Assembly (NCBI GenBank): GCA_963797175.1
Contig: CAWCOL010000009.1
Coordinates: 682,001 to 746,000 of the forward strand
Direction: 5' to 3'
Length of the DNA: 64,000 nucleotides
Source: DATLLN01 sp963797175
Lineage (GTDB): Bacteria; Actinomycetota; Thermoleophilia; Gaiellales; JAICJC01
Shown: one piece after another, positions 15,329-23,804 of the stretch
Position numbering within the stretch: the first letter of the stretch is position 1
Layout: each line of letters begins with the position of its first letter
Position numbers and translations under genes: made by a program
Notes under the pieces: model-generated
Database searches by the model: none
Seen by the model: only the letters and a program-made list of their open reading frames with translations
Told to the model about the DNA's origin: nothing

Positions 15329-17320
15329 TCGCGAAGGCTGACGGCCGAGCCCCCCGCCCGCGAGCTGTGCCAGGTAGCGCTCACGATCGAGCGGCGACGC
15401 CGTCGTGCGCAGCCGCGCCGGAGCGACACCGCGCACCGGCCGGTAACCATCGAACGCGGACTCAACCACGCCCTCGCCGCCCGTCAAGGACGGCAGCCGG
15501 TGCTGGATCTCGCGGACGGCGGGCGCCGGGACGATCGCGGTCAGCACCGCGACGCGGCCGCGCACGTCGGGCGCCTCGACACGGGCATCGAGGCGCGTCA
15601 GAGCGGCGACGACGGCGCCGAGGCAGCTGGTCGGCAGCTCGATGGACAGCCGCATCATCGGCTCGCAGACGGCCGTGCGGGCATCGGCCAGTGCGCGCAT
15701 CAGCACCAGCGGCGTCAGCTTGCGGAAGTCCGACGCCGAGGTTGACGGCGCGTAGTAGCCGCAGTCCGTCATCGTCACCAAGCAGTCGGTGACCCGCCAG
15801 CCGGCGAGCCCTTCCCGCAGGGCGTGCCGCACCGTCCCGGTCATCGTCCCGGTGAAGCTCTCCAGGGTCTTGTAGACGTACATCGGAACGTCGCGGACAT
15901 CCACCGGCAGCCGGAAGGCGACGCCGGAGTCTGCCGGAGCGGGATCCACCCGCAGGCCGACTGTCGCGGTGAACGGGTTACCGGGATCGCCCAGCCGCTC
16001 GAGCGCCGCGCCTGACCCGACGGGCCGCTCGATGCAGATCGTGGTCGTCTCCCGGAAGGCAACCTCGATGCCGAAGTCGCCGGCGAGGGTCGCCTCGATC
16101 ACCTCCTTCTGCACCTCGCCGTACAGCGAGAGCGAGAACTCGTGGCGCCGGTCGTCCTGGCGGACGTCGATCAAAGGATCCTGCTCGGCGAGCTGGGACA
16201 GGGCGACGCGCAGGCGCGCCCGATCCGCGTCGTGGACGGGAACGACGACCGTCTCCAGCGTCGGCGGGGCGAAGTGGTGGCCGTCCGGGGAGGTGCCCGC
16301 CGCGCCGATCCGATCGCCGATCCTCGCCTCGTCCAGCCCCCACAGCCGGCCGATCTGGCCGGCGCAGACGGCCTCGCCCGGGGTGGCCGTCCCCCGGTCA
16401 AAGACGTGGATCGCCGTTACCTTCTGCTCCACACCGCCGGCCAGACGTAGCCGATCGCGCGTCCGCACGCTGCCGGCGGAGAGCCGCAGGTAGGCGATCT
16501 TCTCGCCGCGCGCGCCGCGATCGATCTTGAACACGACGCCTGCGGCAGGGGCGTCGGGATCCCCGTGCGAGCCGGGTAGGAGCTGCGCGATGCCGTCCAT
16601 CAGCTCGCCGACGCCCGCGCCCGTGACGGCCGATCCGAAGAGCACCGGGTGAACCGCCGCCCCGCCGACCTGCTCGGCCAGCGCACAGCGAAGACGTGCA
16701 TGGGAGAGCTCGCCGTGCTGGACGTACGCAGCCAGAAGGCGGTCGTCGCCGGCCGCCAGCAGGTCCGTCAGCTCGGTCGCGAACGCAGCGTCGCCCTCGC
16801 CGAACGTCGTGACCGCCGCCGCACGAGTACCGGCACCGGTGACCGTCCCCGTCGCGATAACAGCGGGGGTCAGCCGGTCGGCGATGCCGGCAAGCACCCG
16901 GCCGCACTCCGCGCCCGGACGGTCGATCTTGTTGACGAACAGCAGCGTGGGGACGCGCAGCCGCTGCAGCGCCCGCATCAGGACGCGGGTCTGCGGCTGC
17001 ACGCCCTCGACCGCTGACACCAGCAGCACGGCGCCGTCGAGCACGCCCAGCACGCGCTCCACCTCGGCGATGAAATCGGGATGGCCGGGGGTGTCGATCA
17101 GGTTCACGGCGACGTCGCCGACCAGGAACGACACGACCGCCGACCTGATCGTGATCCCGCGCCGGCGCTCCAGCGCGAGCGAGTCGGTCTGCGTCGTTCC
17201 GCGATCGACGCTCCCGATCTCGTCGATCACCCCGGCTGCGAACAGCAGCCGCTCTGTCAGCGTTGTCTTACCGGCGTCGACGTGCGCCAGGATCCCCAGG
17301 TTGAGCCTCTTCCGAACCAC
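15326..17320 (-). CDS. Ribosomal protection-type GTPase (TetM/OtrA family)
   Basis: 664 residues related to EF-G. G-domain motifs: AHVDAGKTTLTERLL (P-loop), RGITI switch, DTPGHPDF and NKIDRPG, followed by domain II, and EF-G III-V-like segments near the C-terminus. The N-terminal wording closely follows OtrA/TetM proteins, which eject tetracycline from ribosomes using GTP. Environmental actinobacteria carry such genes as intrinsic resistance or with an unknown ribosomal role; resistance is inferred. I place the start at GTG 17320 because GGAGG (17330-17334) is 9 nt upstream; the in-frame GTG at 17329 would directly abut the SD. Confidence 0.85.
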   Translation of the reverse strand: MVRKRLNLGILAHVDAGKTTLTERLLFAAGVIDEIGSVDRGTTQTDSLALERRRGITIRSAVVSFLVGDVAVNLIDTPGHPDFIAEVERVLGVLDGAVLLVSAVEGVQPQTRVLMRALQRLRVPTLLFVNKIDRPGAECGRVLAGIADRLTPAVIATGTVTGAGTRAAAVTTFGEGDAAFATELTDLLAAGDDRLLAAYVQHGELSHARLRCALAEQVGGAAVHPVLFGSAVTGAGVGELMDGIAQLLPGSHGDPDAPAAGVVFKIDRGARGEKIAYLRLSAGSVRTRDRLRLAGGVEQKVTAIHVFDRGTATPGEAVCAGQIGRLWGLDEARIGDRIGAAGTSPDGHHFAPPTLETVVVPVHDADRARLRVALSQLAEQDPLIDVRQDDRRHEFSLSLYGEVQKEVIEATLAGDFGIEVAFRETTTICIERPVGSGAALERLGDPGNPFTATVGLRVDPAPADSGVAFRLPVDVRDVPMYVYKTLESFTGTMTGTVRHALREGLAGWRVTDCLVTMTDCGYYAPSTSASDFRKLTPLVLMRALADARTAVCEPMMRLSIELPTSCLGAVVAALTRLDARVEAPDVRGRVAVLTAIVPAPAVREIQHRLPSLTGGEGVVESAFDGYRPVRGVAPARLRTTASPLDRERYLAQLAGGGLGRQPSR

Positions 17321-17329
17321 GCGCCACAC

Positions 17330-17334
17330 CCTCC
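17330..17334 (-). promoter_or_regulatory. Shine-Dalgarno site deciding the OtrA-like start
   Basis: GGAGG on the minus strand. It abuts GTG 17329 but is 9 nt from GTG 17320, favouring the latter. Confidence 0.55.
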
Positions 17335-17464
17335 GAGTAGGTCAGGTAACCCGTTTCGATGGACATGTACGCGTGGCGCATCTCCGCTCCCTGGTCGATC
17401 GGCGCTGACACGTGCGCCGCCCATCATAGGTGGTGCGGCCGGCTCCGGCAACGACGACGATGGT

Positions 17465-18040
17465 CTACATCCGCACCGACCGCCCGGCGTCCGAGGCGAT
17501 ACCTGCCATCCGCGCGCGCTCGGCGAGCTCGACCACGACCGCCCGCAGCTCCCCGACGATCCGGGCAGCGGTGACCTCCCCGTCCTCGGTGAGATCCCGC
17601 GTCGCGATCGGCACCGACCGGTACACCGCGTCCGCGCCGATGGCGGTGAGCACGTTTGCGAGGGCGTCCCGCGCGTGGCGCCCGCGCCCCTCGGGGGCGA
17701 CGCTGAGCACCGTCACCGGCTTGCCGTAGAGCGAGGTCGTGCCCACCGTCCAGTCCAGCGCGTTCTTGAACACGCCGGGGATGCCGAACGCGTACTCGGG
17801 CACCGCCAGCAGCACGCCGCCGGCCCGCTCGCAGGTCGCCCGGAAGCGCAGCACGACGTCGGGCGGCTCGCACTCCAGGTCGGGGTCGAAGTGCGGCAGC
17901 TCGCCCATGTACGCGTCGATCGCGACCGCGATGCCGTCCGCGGCGGCCGCCGCGGCGGCGGCGCGCAGGGCGGCACGGTTCCTGGAGCCAGCTCTCAGGC
18001 TCCCCGGGATCGCCAGGATCTCGGCCGGTCTACTCGTCAT
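17465..18040 (-). CDS. NADPH-dependent FMN reductase family protein
   Basis: 191-residue flavodoxin-like protein. The phosphate-binding loop is ILAIPGSLRAGSRN, and the second flavin segment is LLAVPEYAFGIPGVFKNALDWT (the canonical P-E-Y-N region with F in place of N). Members reduce FMN, quinones, azo dyes or chromate using NAD(P)H. The ATG at 18040 has GGAGG (18046-18050) 5 nt upstream, so the longer frame to 18142 is dropped. Stands alone between the OtrA-like gene and a 420-nt leader region of the next gene. Confidence 0.85.
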   Translation of the reverse strand: MTSRPAEILAIPGSLRAGSRNRAALRAAAAAAAADGIAVAIDAYMGELPHFDPDLECEPPDVVLRFRATCERAGGVLLAVPEYAFGIPGVFKNALDWTVGTTSLYGKPVTVLSVAPEGRGRHARDALANVLTAIGADAVYRSVPIATRDLTEDGEVTAARIVGELRAVVVELAERARMAGIASDAGRSVRM

Positions 18041-18178
18041 CGATACCTCCAGTGCGGGGACGGCGGGCGTGCGGCCGGCGGCCTCCCACCCGTGGAAGTG
18101 AGTGGCGCCGGCCCACACAACCGTTACGCCGCCGGCCGCCAACCGGATCTCGTGTGACGTTTCAGTACTTTCGGTCGA

Positions 18179-18206
18179 TTGACGCTGGTGAAGAAGTCGT
18201 TACAGT
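18179..18206 (+). promoter_or_regulatory. Sigma-70-like promoter in the long upstream region
   Basis: TTGACG (18179-18184), 16-nt spacer, TACAGT (18201-18206). It points to the secreted protein gene 250 nt downstream and would give an unusually long 5' leader. It lies in a locally less GC-rich stretch. Confidence 0.5.
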
Positions 18207-18320
18207 TGCTCCCTCACCACGCCGGCCGGAATGGGCTCCGACGGTGACGAGGTGTCATATTATCCCCCAGCTCCCGGCGGGCCGCCTTGGCATGCACTGA
18301 TACGTGAGCGCGCACCGCAC

Positions 18321-18404
18321 CCTCGAGACGTAGGACAACGATGTTGCAGATTCGCCCCACGCGGCCGCTGTAAGGCAGGCCGCGCGATCGGGGACGTCTC
18401 GAGG
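18321..18404 (+). other. Nested inverted repeats in a 5' leader
   Basis: An 11-bp perfect inverted repeat pairs CCTCGAGACGT (18321-18331) with ACGTCTCGAGG (18394-18404). Inside the 62-nt loop a second perfect stem pairs CGCGGCC (18360-18366) with GGCCGCG (18378-18384). The structure ends 56 nt before ATG 18461. The remaining sequence between 18041 and 18460 holds the promoter and no convincing coding region. It could be a structured RNA leader or an operator; no known riboswitch class is recognised. Confidence 0.55.
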
Positions 18405-18460
18405 TGCAACAGATGACTCGCCGCACGCACCGGCGAGCACGTCCCGACGAAAGGCTTCAC

Positions 18461-20860
18461 ATGCGTCGCACCCGCATGACACATGCGCTTGCCGCGGCAA
18501 TGGTCGTCGCATTCGCGGCGATGCTCTGTGCCGGGCCGAGAACACCAGCCGGCGCCTCCGTCACACCCTGCGCGGACTGGTCGGGCATCCAGAGCTCACA
18601 GCTCGTCTACGGCATCCGCGGGCTGGCCGCGCTCTCACCCACGGACGCCTGGGCGGTCGGCGCCTACAAGAAGACCGGCTCGCCGCCGGCCGTCGAGCAC
18701 TGGGACGGGACGTCGTGGTCGGTGATGCAGGCGCCCGGCTTGACCAGGAACGAGACGGGGTTCAACGCGGTCACGGCCGTCTCGCCGACCGAAGCGATGG
18801 CGGTCGGCTACGCCAACGACGGCGGCGGTTTCAAGCCGCTCGCCGACCTCTGGGACGGCACCGCATGGCGATCCGCTCCGCTGCCTCCCGCGCTGCGGTC
18901 GGCAACACTGGTGCACACGGTGGCGCTCGGCCACAACGACATCTGGGCGGTGGGTAAGCGCGCGATCGCCGGCGTCCAGCGCCCGGTGATGGTGCACTGG
19001 TCGGGCTCGACGTGGTCGATCGCACCGGCCCCGACCACCCCGGGAGCGCTGCTCGGCCTGGCCGCAGCGTCCGCGAGCGACGCGTGGGCTGTCGGCTACC
19101 TGGAGACGACTGCGGGCGAGACCGGGCTGATCATGCACTTCGACGGCACCAGGTGGACCGCGTCGACGCCCCCCGAGCTGTTCGGGATGGTGCTGACCTC
19201 CGTCTCCGCGGACGGCGCCGGCGACGTCTGGGCGGCGGGCTACGAGCAGGCGGGCGAGGGCTGGCGTCCGGTCGCGCTGCACTGGGACGGCACGGCCTGG
19301 ACGGCGACGGCGACCGCCGACCCGGGCTCGTCGGTCGCCGCGTTCCGGGGTGTTGACGCGCGCTCGCCAGACGATGTGTGGGCGGTCGGGATGCGCCTCG
19401 ACCCGGCGAGGTCGGCCTATGGCCCGCTGATCGAGCACTGGGACGGCACGTCGTGGAGCGCCGAGACCGGGGCAACCGCCGGCGGTGGCAGCGGCGGCAG
19501 CGAGCTGTTCGCCGTCGACGCGGCGCCCGGCAGCGACAGCGTGTGGGCGTCCGGCCGGAACTCCCTGATCGAGGAGTACTGCCGGGCGGGGGCGGAGGCG
19601 ACGGCGCATCGCCCGACCATCGCCCCGGCCCCGCCGGCGGCGACCGCACCGGCGCCGGGCGGGCGGGCGGCGGCGCCCACGCGGGCGGTGCGCGACGCCT
19701 CGCAGGGCTCCGCTCTGACCGTGACGGCACGCGATGTCGCAGCGGATGCGGGGGTCGCCGAGATCACCCATACCTACGACGCCACCGTCGCGGACTTCGA
19801 CGGCGACGGGCTGCCGGACATCTTCCTCGGCAGGCACACCGGCGCGGCGAGGCTGTACTCCAACCTCGGCGACGGGCGGTTCGCCGAGCTCGCGCCGGAC
19901 ACGTTCCCGGCGACCGACCGCCACGGCTGCGCCGTCGCGGATGTGAACGGCGACGGGAGCGACGAGGTGCTCTGCGCACACGGCGCACGGCACGGCGGCG
20001 ACGCCAAGCGGAATGAGCTCTGGGTGCGTGACGGCGACGGCGGCTGGACCGACCGCGCCGCGTCCTTCGGCGGAATGATCGAGCCGTTCGGCCGGGGACG
20101 GGCGATGCGGATCCTCGATGCGAACGGCGACGGACAGCCGGACGTGATCGTCGTGAACAACGCGAACCGGTCGGATGGCCTGCCGACGACGACGCGGCTC
20201 TACCTCAACCACGGGGGCACGTTCGCCGGCGCACCCGAGTTCGGCATCGACGGCCGGTTCGGAAGCGGCTGCGTCGTCACCGGCGACGTCAACGGCGACG
20301 GCTTCGACGACGTCATGGCCTGCGCGAACGGCGGCATCCGCCTCTACCTGAGCGACGGGTCGCGCTTCGTCGACTCGACAGCGGCGTGGGGCGTCGTGGG
20401 CAAGCCGCGACAGGCGGTGCTGGCCGACATGAACGGCGACGGGCTGACCGACCTGCTCACGCTCAGCGGGGACTCCCTCAATGTCTCGCTCCAGTCCGAC
20501 GGCCGCTTCCTGCCGCCGTCCCGGACACCGCTCGGTGGCGCGGTGGACCTCGCCGTCGGCGACGTCAACGGCGACGGCCTCGACGATGTCTACATCGTCA
20601 CCGGCCGCGTGGACGGTTCGTCCAACGGCGCAGACGTGATGCTGCTGAACGACGGTGACGGCGCAAGCTTCACCCCGATGGCGGTGCCGTCCACCTCGGT
20701 CGGCTCGGCCGGCCCCGCCGTGCCCATCGACTTCGACGGCAACGGCCTGACCGACTTCCTCGTTCTGAACGGCGACGCCCTCCACGGCACGGCCGGCCCG
20801 GTGCAGCTGATCGCGTTCTTCCCGTCCGACCCTCCACCGACCGGGAGGTCGGCTCGCTGA
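18461..20860 (+). CDS. Large secreted propeller-like/FG-GAP repeat protein A
   Basis: 799 residues. A signal peptide (MRRTRMTHALAAAMVV..., cleavage near AGA-SV) is followed by about 380 residues of repeated units ending in (H/L)WDGT(S/A)W or similar, each with DAWAVG-like strands, as in beta-propeller sequences. A Pro/Ala linker (near 390-425) leads to seven FG-GAP/VCBS-type units with the calcium-loop pattern D.NGDG..D (VADFDGDGLPD, ADVNGDGSDE, LDANGDGQPD, GDVNGDGFDD, ADMNGDGLTD, GDVNGDGLDD, IDFDGNGLTD). Extracellular, probably calcium-stabilised, likely adhesive or ligand-binding. ATG 18461 is chosen for the signal peptide and the AAAGG upstream. A close paralogue lies 0.5 kb downstream. 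Confidence 0.82.
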   Translation: MRRTRMTHALAAAMVVAFAAMLCAGPRTPAGASVTPCADWSGIQSSQLVYGIRGLAALSPTDAWAVGAYKKTGSPPAVEHWDGTSWSVMQAPGLTRNETGFNAVTAVSPTEAMAVGYANDGGGFKPLADLWDGTAWRSAPLPPALRSATLVHTVALGHNDIWAVGKRAIAGVQRPVMVHWSGSTWSIAPAPTTPGALLGLAAASASDAWAVGYLETTAGETGLIMHFDGTRWTASTPPELFGMVLTSVSADGAGDVWAAGYEQAGEGWRPVALHWDGTAWTATATADPGSSVAAFRGVDARSPDDVWAVGMRLDPARSAYGPLIEHWDGTSWSAETGATAGGGSGGSELFAVDAAPGSDSVWASGRNSLIEEYCRAGAEATAHRPTIAPAPPAATAPAPGGRAAAPTRAVRDASQGSALTVTARDVAADAGVAEITHTYDATVADFDGDGLPDIFLGRHTGAARLYSNLGDGRFAELAPDTFPATDRHGCAVADVNGDGSDEVLCAHGARHGGDAKRNELWVRDGDGGWTDRAASFGGMIEPFGRGRAMRILDANGDGQPDVIVVNNANRSDGLPTTTRLYLNHGGTFAGAPEFGIDGRFGSGCVVTGDVNGDGFDDVMACANGGIRLYLSDGSRFVDSTAAWGVVGKPRQAVLADMNGDGLTDLLTLSGDSLNVSLQSDGRFLPPSRTPLGGAVDLAVGDVNGDGLDDVYIVTGRVDGSSNGADVMLLNDGDGASFTPMAVPSTSVGSAGPAVPIDFDGNGLTDFLVLNGDALHGTAGPVQLIAFFPSDPPPTGRSAR

Positions 20861-20899
20861 CGCGCGCTCCTGCCCACGCCCTCCCAGGACTGCGAGCCG
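20850..20899. terminator. Hairpin between convergent genes
   Basis: CGGCTCGC (20850-20857) pairs perfectly with GCGAGCCG (20892-20899); the 34-nt loop is GC-rich. It overlaps the stop of the propeller/FG-GAP gene and abuts the end of the small membrane protein gene. No T-run, so intrinsic termination is uncertain. Confidence 0.35.
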
Positions 20900-21211
20900 C
20901 TACGGGGTCACGGGCGCGTCCGGCGAGCGGACGAGCCGCCAGACGGCCGCGGGGGCCTTGCGCCAGCCGACGTTCTTCGCGATCTGCACGGTCTCGGCGC
21001 CCGCGACGGCAACACCGACGAGACCGATCACGACCTGGACGCCCCAGATCACCGCGCGGACTCGCTCGGCGTGTCCGCCGCTGGCCGACGTCAGCCAGAT
21101 GACGACCTGGGCGATCGGCAGCCAGGACAGGATGATCAGACCGAAGCCGATCCGGATCCGTAGCGCCCGGCGCCGCGGGTCGCCGGCCTCGTGAGTTTCC
21201 CTGCGGGCCAC
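20900..21211 (-). CDS. Small membrane protein, two transmembrane segments
   Basis: 103 residues with two hydrophobic helices (about 20-41 and 55-77), charged termini and an Arg-rich N-terminus (ETHEAGDPRRRALRIR). No named family is recognised. It sits on the opposite strand between the two tandem secreted paralogues, interrupting them. The reading frame has the codon bias of the neighbours, but the product is short, so confidence is moderate. Confidence 0.6.
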   Translation of the reverse strand: MARRETHEAGDPRRRALRIRIGFGLIILSWLPIAQVVIWLTSASGGHAERVRAVIWGVQVVIGLVGVAVAGAETVQIAKNVGWRKAPAAVWRLVRSPDAPVTP

Positions 21212-21290
21212 CCCCTCATTCTACGGGACCGCCCGGCCGCCGATCACGCGGCGGGGATGTAACAACGGTCGGCAACACCCCTAGGCATAC

Positions 21291-21322
21291 GCGTTAGAAC
21301 GCTCGATGGACTGTTGCGTTCT
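21291..21322 (+). promoter_or_regulatory. Three GCGTT/AACGC half-sites upstream of FG-GAP paralogue B
   Basis: GCGTT (21291-21295), AACGC (21298-21302) and GCGTT (21316-21320) form two overlapping inverted repeats: GCGTT-AG-AACGC and AGAACGC (21296-21302) with GCGTTCT (21316-21322). They lie 46-77 nt before ATG 21368, a position typical for an operator. Confidence 0.45.
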
Positions 21323-21367
21323 GGGGCAAAGTGTGATTCACTCGCGCGGCACGCGAAGGGCTCCAAT

Positions 21368-23725
21368 ATGCATATCAACCGCAGAGCGCAGACGCTCATT
21401 GCGGTCGTTCTCCTGACCCTCGGGGCGGCGTCGGTTGCCGGTCCGGGTGGTGCTCCCCTGGCAACGGCCGCGACCTGCTCGGACTGGTCGGCGACGCCCA
21501 GTGCGCGGCAGGTGTACGGCATCCGTGGCCTCGCCGCGCTGTCGTCCGGCGAGGCGTGGGCCGTCGGGGCTTACAAGAAGACGGGCTCGCCGCCCGCGGT
21601 CGAGCACTGGAATGGCACCTCGTGGACGACGATGCCGGCGCCCGGGCTGACCCACAACGAGACCGGCTTCAACTCGATCGCGATCGTGTCGGGCACCCAG
21701 GCGATGGCCGTCGGCTACGCGAACGACGGCAGCGGGTTCCTGCCGCTGGCGGACCGCTGGGACGGCACCAGCTGGCAGCCGTCGCCGCTCCCGTCCGATC
21801 TGCGGTCGGCGACGCTCGTGGACACCGTTGCGCTCGGTCCCAGCAACGTGTGGGCGGTCGGCAAGCGGGCGATGGCCGGCGTCCAGAAGCCGCTGATGGT
21901 GCACTGGTCGGGGGGTGCCTGGACGATCGCATCCACGCCGTCCACCCCGGGAGCGCTGCTGGGCATGGCATCGACCTCGGCCTCCGACGCATGGGCGGTC
22001 GGGTACCGCGAGGGGACGCAGGGCGACACCGCGCTGATCATGCACTTCGACGGCGCGAGCTGGAGCGAGGTGACACCGGCCGGGCTGGCGCCGATGGTCC
22101 TGACCGCGATCTCCAGCGTCGCCCCGGGCGACGCGTGGGCGGCCGGCTATCAGCAGGCGGGCTCGCTCTGGCTGCCCGTCGTGATCCACTGGAACGGCAG
22201 CACCTGGACGAGCCCCGGCACGATCACCCCGGGATCGCCGGTCGCAGCGTTCCGCGCGATCAGCGAGCGATCGCCGAACGACGTGTGGGCCGTGGGCATG
22301 CGGCTCGACACCACGACGTCCTCCTACGCGCCGCTGATCGAGCACTGGGACGGGACGTCCTGGACGGCGCATCCGGGGGCGCAGATCCCCGGAGGGAGCG
22401 AGCTGTTCGCCGTCGCGACGGTGCCGGGCGCGGACGGCGTGTGGGCGTCCGGCCGGGACACGGTGATCGAGGAGTACTGCCGTTCCGGGCCGCAGACCGC
22501 CGTGGCCGCCATCCCCCCGCCGCCGGCGGCACCGCGACCTGACGCCAGCTCGGTCCCGGCGATGCCCGCCGCCCGGCCGGCCGAGCGCCAGGCCGCGCCG
22601 GGCGCCGCCGTGCCCGTGGTGGCCCATGACGTCGCCGCCGCGGCCGGCATCGCCGAGGCCACGCACACGTACGGCGCGGTCGTGGCCGACTTCAACGGCG
22701 ACGGCCTTCCCGACATCTTCATCGGACGGCACACGGCCGCCGGGCGGCTGTACACCAACCAGGGCGGCGGCCACTTCTCCGAGCTCCACCCGGGCGAGTT
22801 CCCGGCGACCGACCGCCACGGCTGCACGGCCGCCGACCTGAACGGCGACGGCCGGCCTGAGCTGATCTGCGCGCACGGCGCGCGCCACGGCGGCGACGCC
22901 AAGCACAACGAGCTGTGGATGCGTGACGCCTCCGGGACGTGGTCGGACAAGGCGGCCTCCTGGGGCGGGCTGATCGAGCCGTTCGGCCGCGGCCGCGCGA
23001 TGAAGGTCGCGGACGCGAACGGCGACTCGCGGCCCGACGTGATCGTCGTCAACAACTCGAACCGCTCGGACGGCCTGCCCACCACGTCGCGCCTCTACCT
23101 GAATCAGGGATCGAGCTTCGTCGGCGCGCCGCAGTTCGGCATCGACGGCCAGTTCGGCAGCGGCTGCGTCACCACCGGGGACGTCAACGGCGACGGCTAC
23201 GGCGACGTCCTGGCGTGCACCAACAGGGGGTTGCGGCTGTACATCAGCAACGGCACGCGCTACACCGACGTCTCCTCCGCCTGGGGCGTGGGCGGCAACC
23301 CGCGGGAGGCGCTGCTGGCGGACGTGAACGGTGACGGCAAGGCCGACCTGCTGTCGCTCACCACCGACACGCTTGCGGTCTCGCTGCAGACCGGGGGAAG
23401 GTTCGTGCACTCCGCGCAGATCGCGCTGAACGGGGCGGTCAACCTGGCCACGGGCGACGTCAACGGCGACGGCGTCAAGGACGTCTACATCGTCGTCGGC
23501 AGGGTCGCCGGCTCCGCCAACGGCCCGGACACGATGCTGGTCAACAACGGCAGCGGCACCGGCTTCACCGCGGTGACGGTGCCGTCGACCACCACCGGCA
23601 CCGCGGACACCGCCGTGCCGATCGACTACGACGGCAACGGTCTGACGGACTTCGTCGTCACGAACGGCCACACACTGAACGGCACGCCCGGAGCGGTGCA
23701 GCTGATCGCGTTCACCCCCGCCTGA
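21368..23725 (+). CDS. Large secreted propeller-like/FG-GAP repeat protein B
   Basis: 785 residues, collinear with the protein at 18461-20860 over its full length: signal peptide (cleavage near ATA-AT), W(D/N)GT.W propeller-like units, Pro/Ala linker and seven FG-GAP-type calcium loops (VADFNGDGLPD, ADLNGDGRPE, ADANGDSRPD, GDVNGDGYGD, ADVNGDGKAD, GDVNGDGVKD, IDYDGNGLTD). One loop reads NGDS instead of NGDG. Long stretches are nearly identical to protein A, such as YGIRGLAALS and EYCRSG. ATG 21368 has GAAGGG 7 nt upstream. Tandem duplication is clear; biological role is inferred to be extracellular binding. Confidence 0.82.
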   Translation: MHINRRAQTLIAVVLLTLGAASVAGPGGAPLATAATCSDWSATPSARQVYGIRGLAALSSGEAWAVGAYKKTGSPPAVEHWNGTSWTTMPAPGLTHNETGFNSIAIVSGTQAMAVGYANDGSGFLPLADRWDGTSWQPSPLPSDLRSATLVDTVALGPSNVWAVGKRAMAGVQKPLMVHWSGGAWTIASTPSTPGALLGMASTSASDAWAVGYREGTQGDTALIMHFDGASWSEVTPAGLAPMVLTAISSVAPGDAWAAGYQQAGSLWLPVVIHWNGSTWTSPGTITPGSPVAAFRAISERSPNDVWAVGMRLDTTTSSYAPLIEHWDGTSWTAHPGAQIPGGSELFAVATVPGADGVWASGRDTVIEEYCRSGPQTAVAAIPPPPAAPRPDASSVPAMPAARPAERQAAPGAAVPVVAHDVAAAAGIAEATHTYGAVVADFNGDGLPDIFIGRHTAAGRLYTNQGGGHFSELHPGEFPATDRHGCTAADLNGDGRPELICAHGARHGGDAKHNELWMRDASGTWSDKAASWGGLIEPFGRGRAMKVADANGDSRPDVIVVNNSNRSDGLPTTSRLYLNQGSSFVGAPQFGIDGQFGSGCVTTGDVNGDGYGDVLACTNRGLRLYISNGTRYTDVSSAWGVGGNPREALLADVNGDGKADLLSLTTDTLAVSLQTGGRFVHSAQIALNGAVNLATGDVNGDGVKDVYIVVGRVAGSANGPDTMLVNNGSGTGFTAVTVPSTTTGTADTAVPIDYDGNGLTDFVVTNGHTLNGTPGAVQLIAFTPA

Positions 23726-23804
23726 GCAGTGCACGCGAGGTGATGAGCCGGTGCGGTCGCACCCCTAACCATCACTTTACGAGTTCTTCATCTCGCCCAA
23801 AGGG

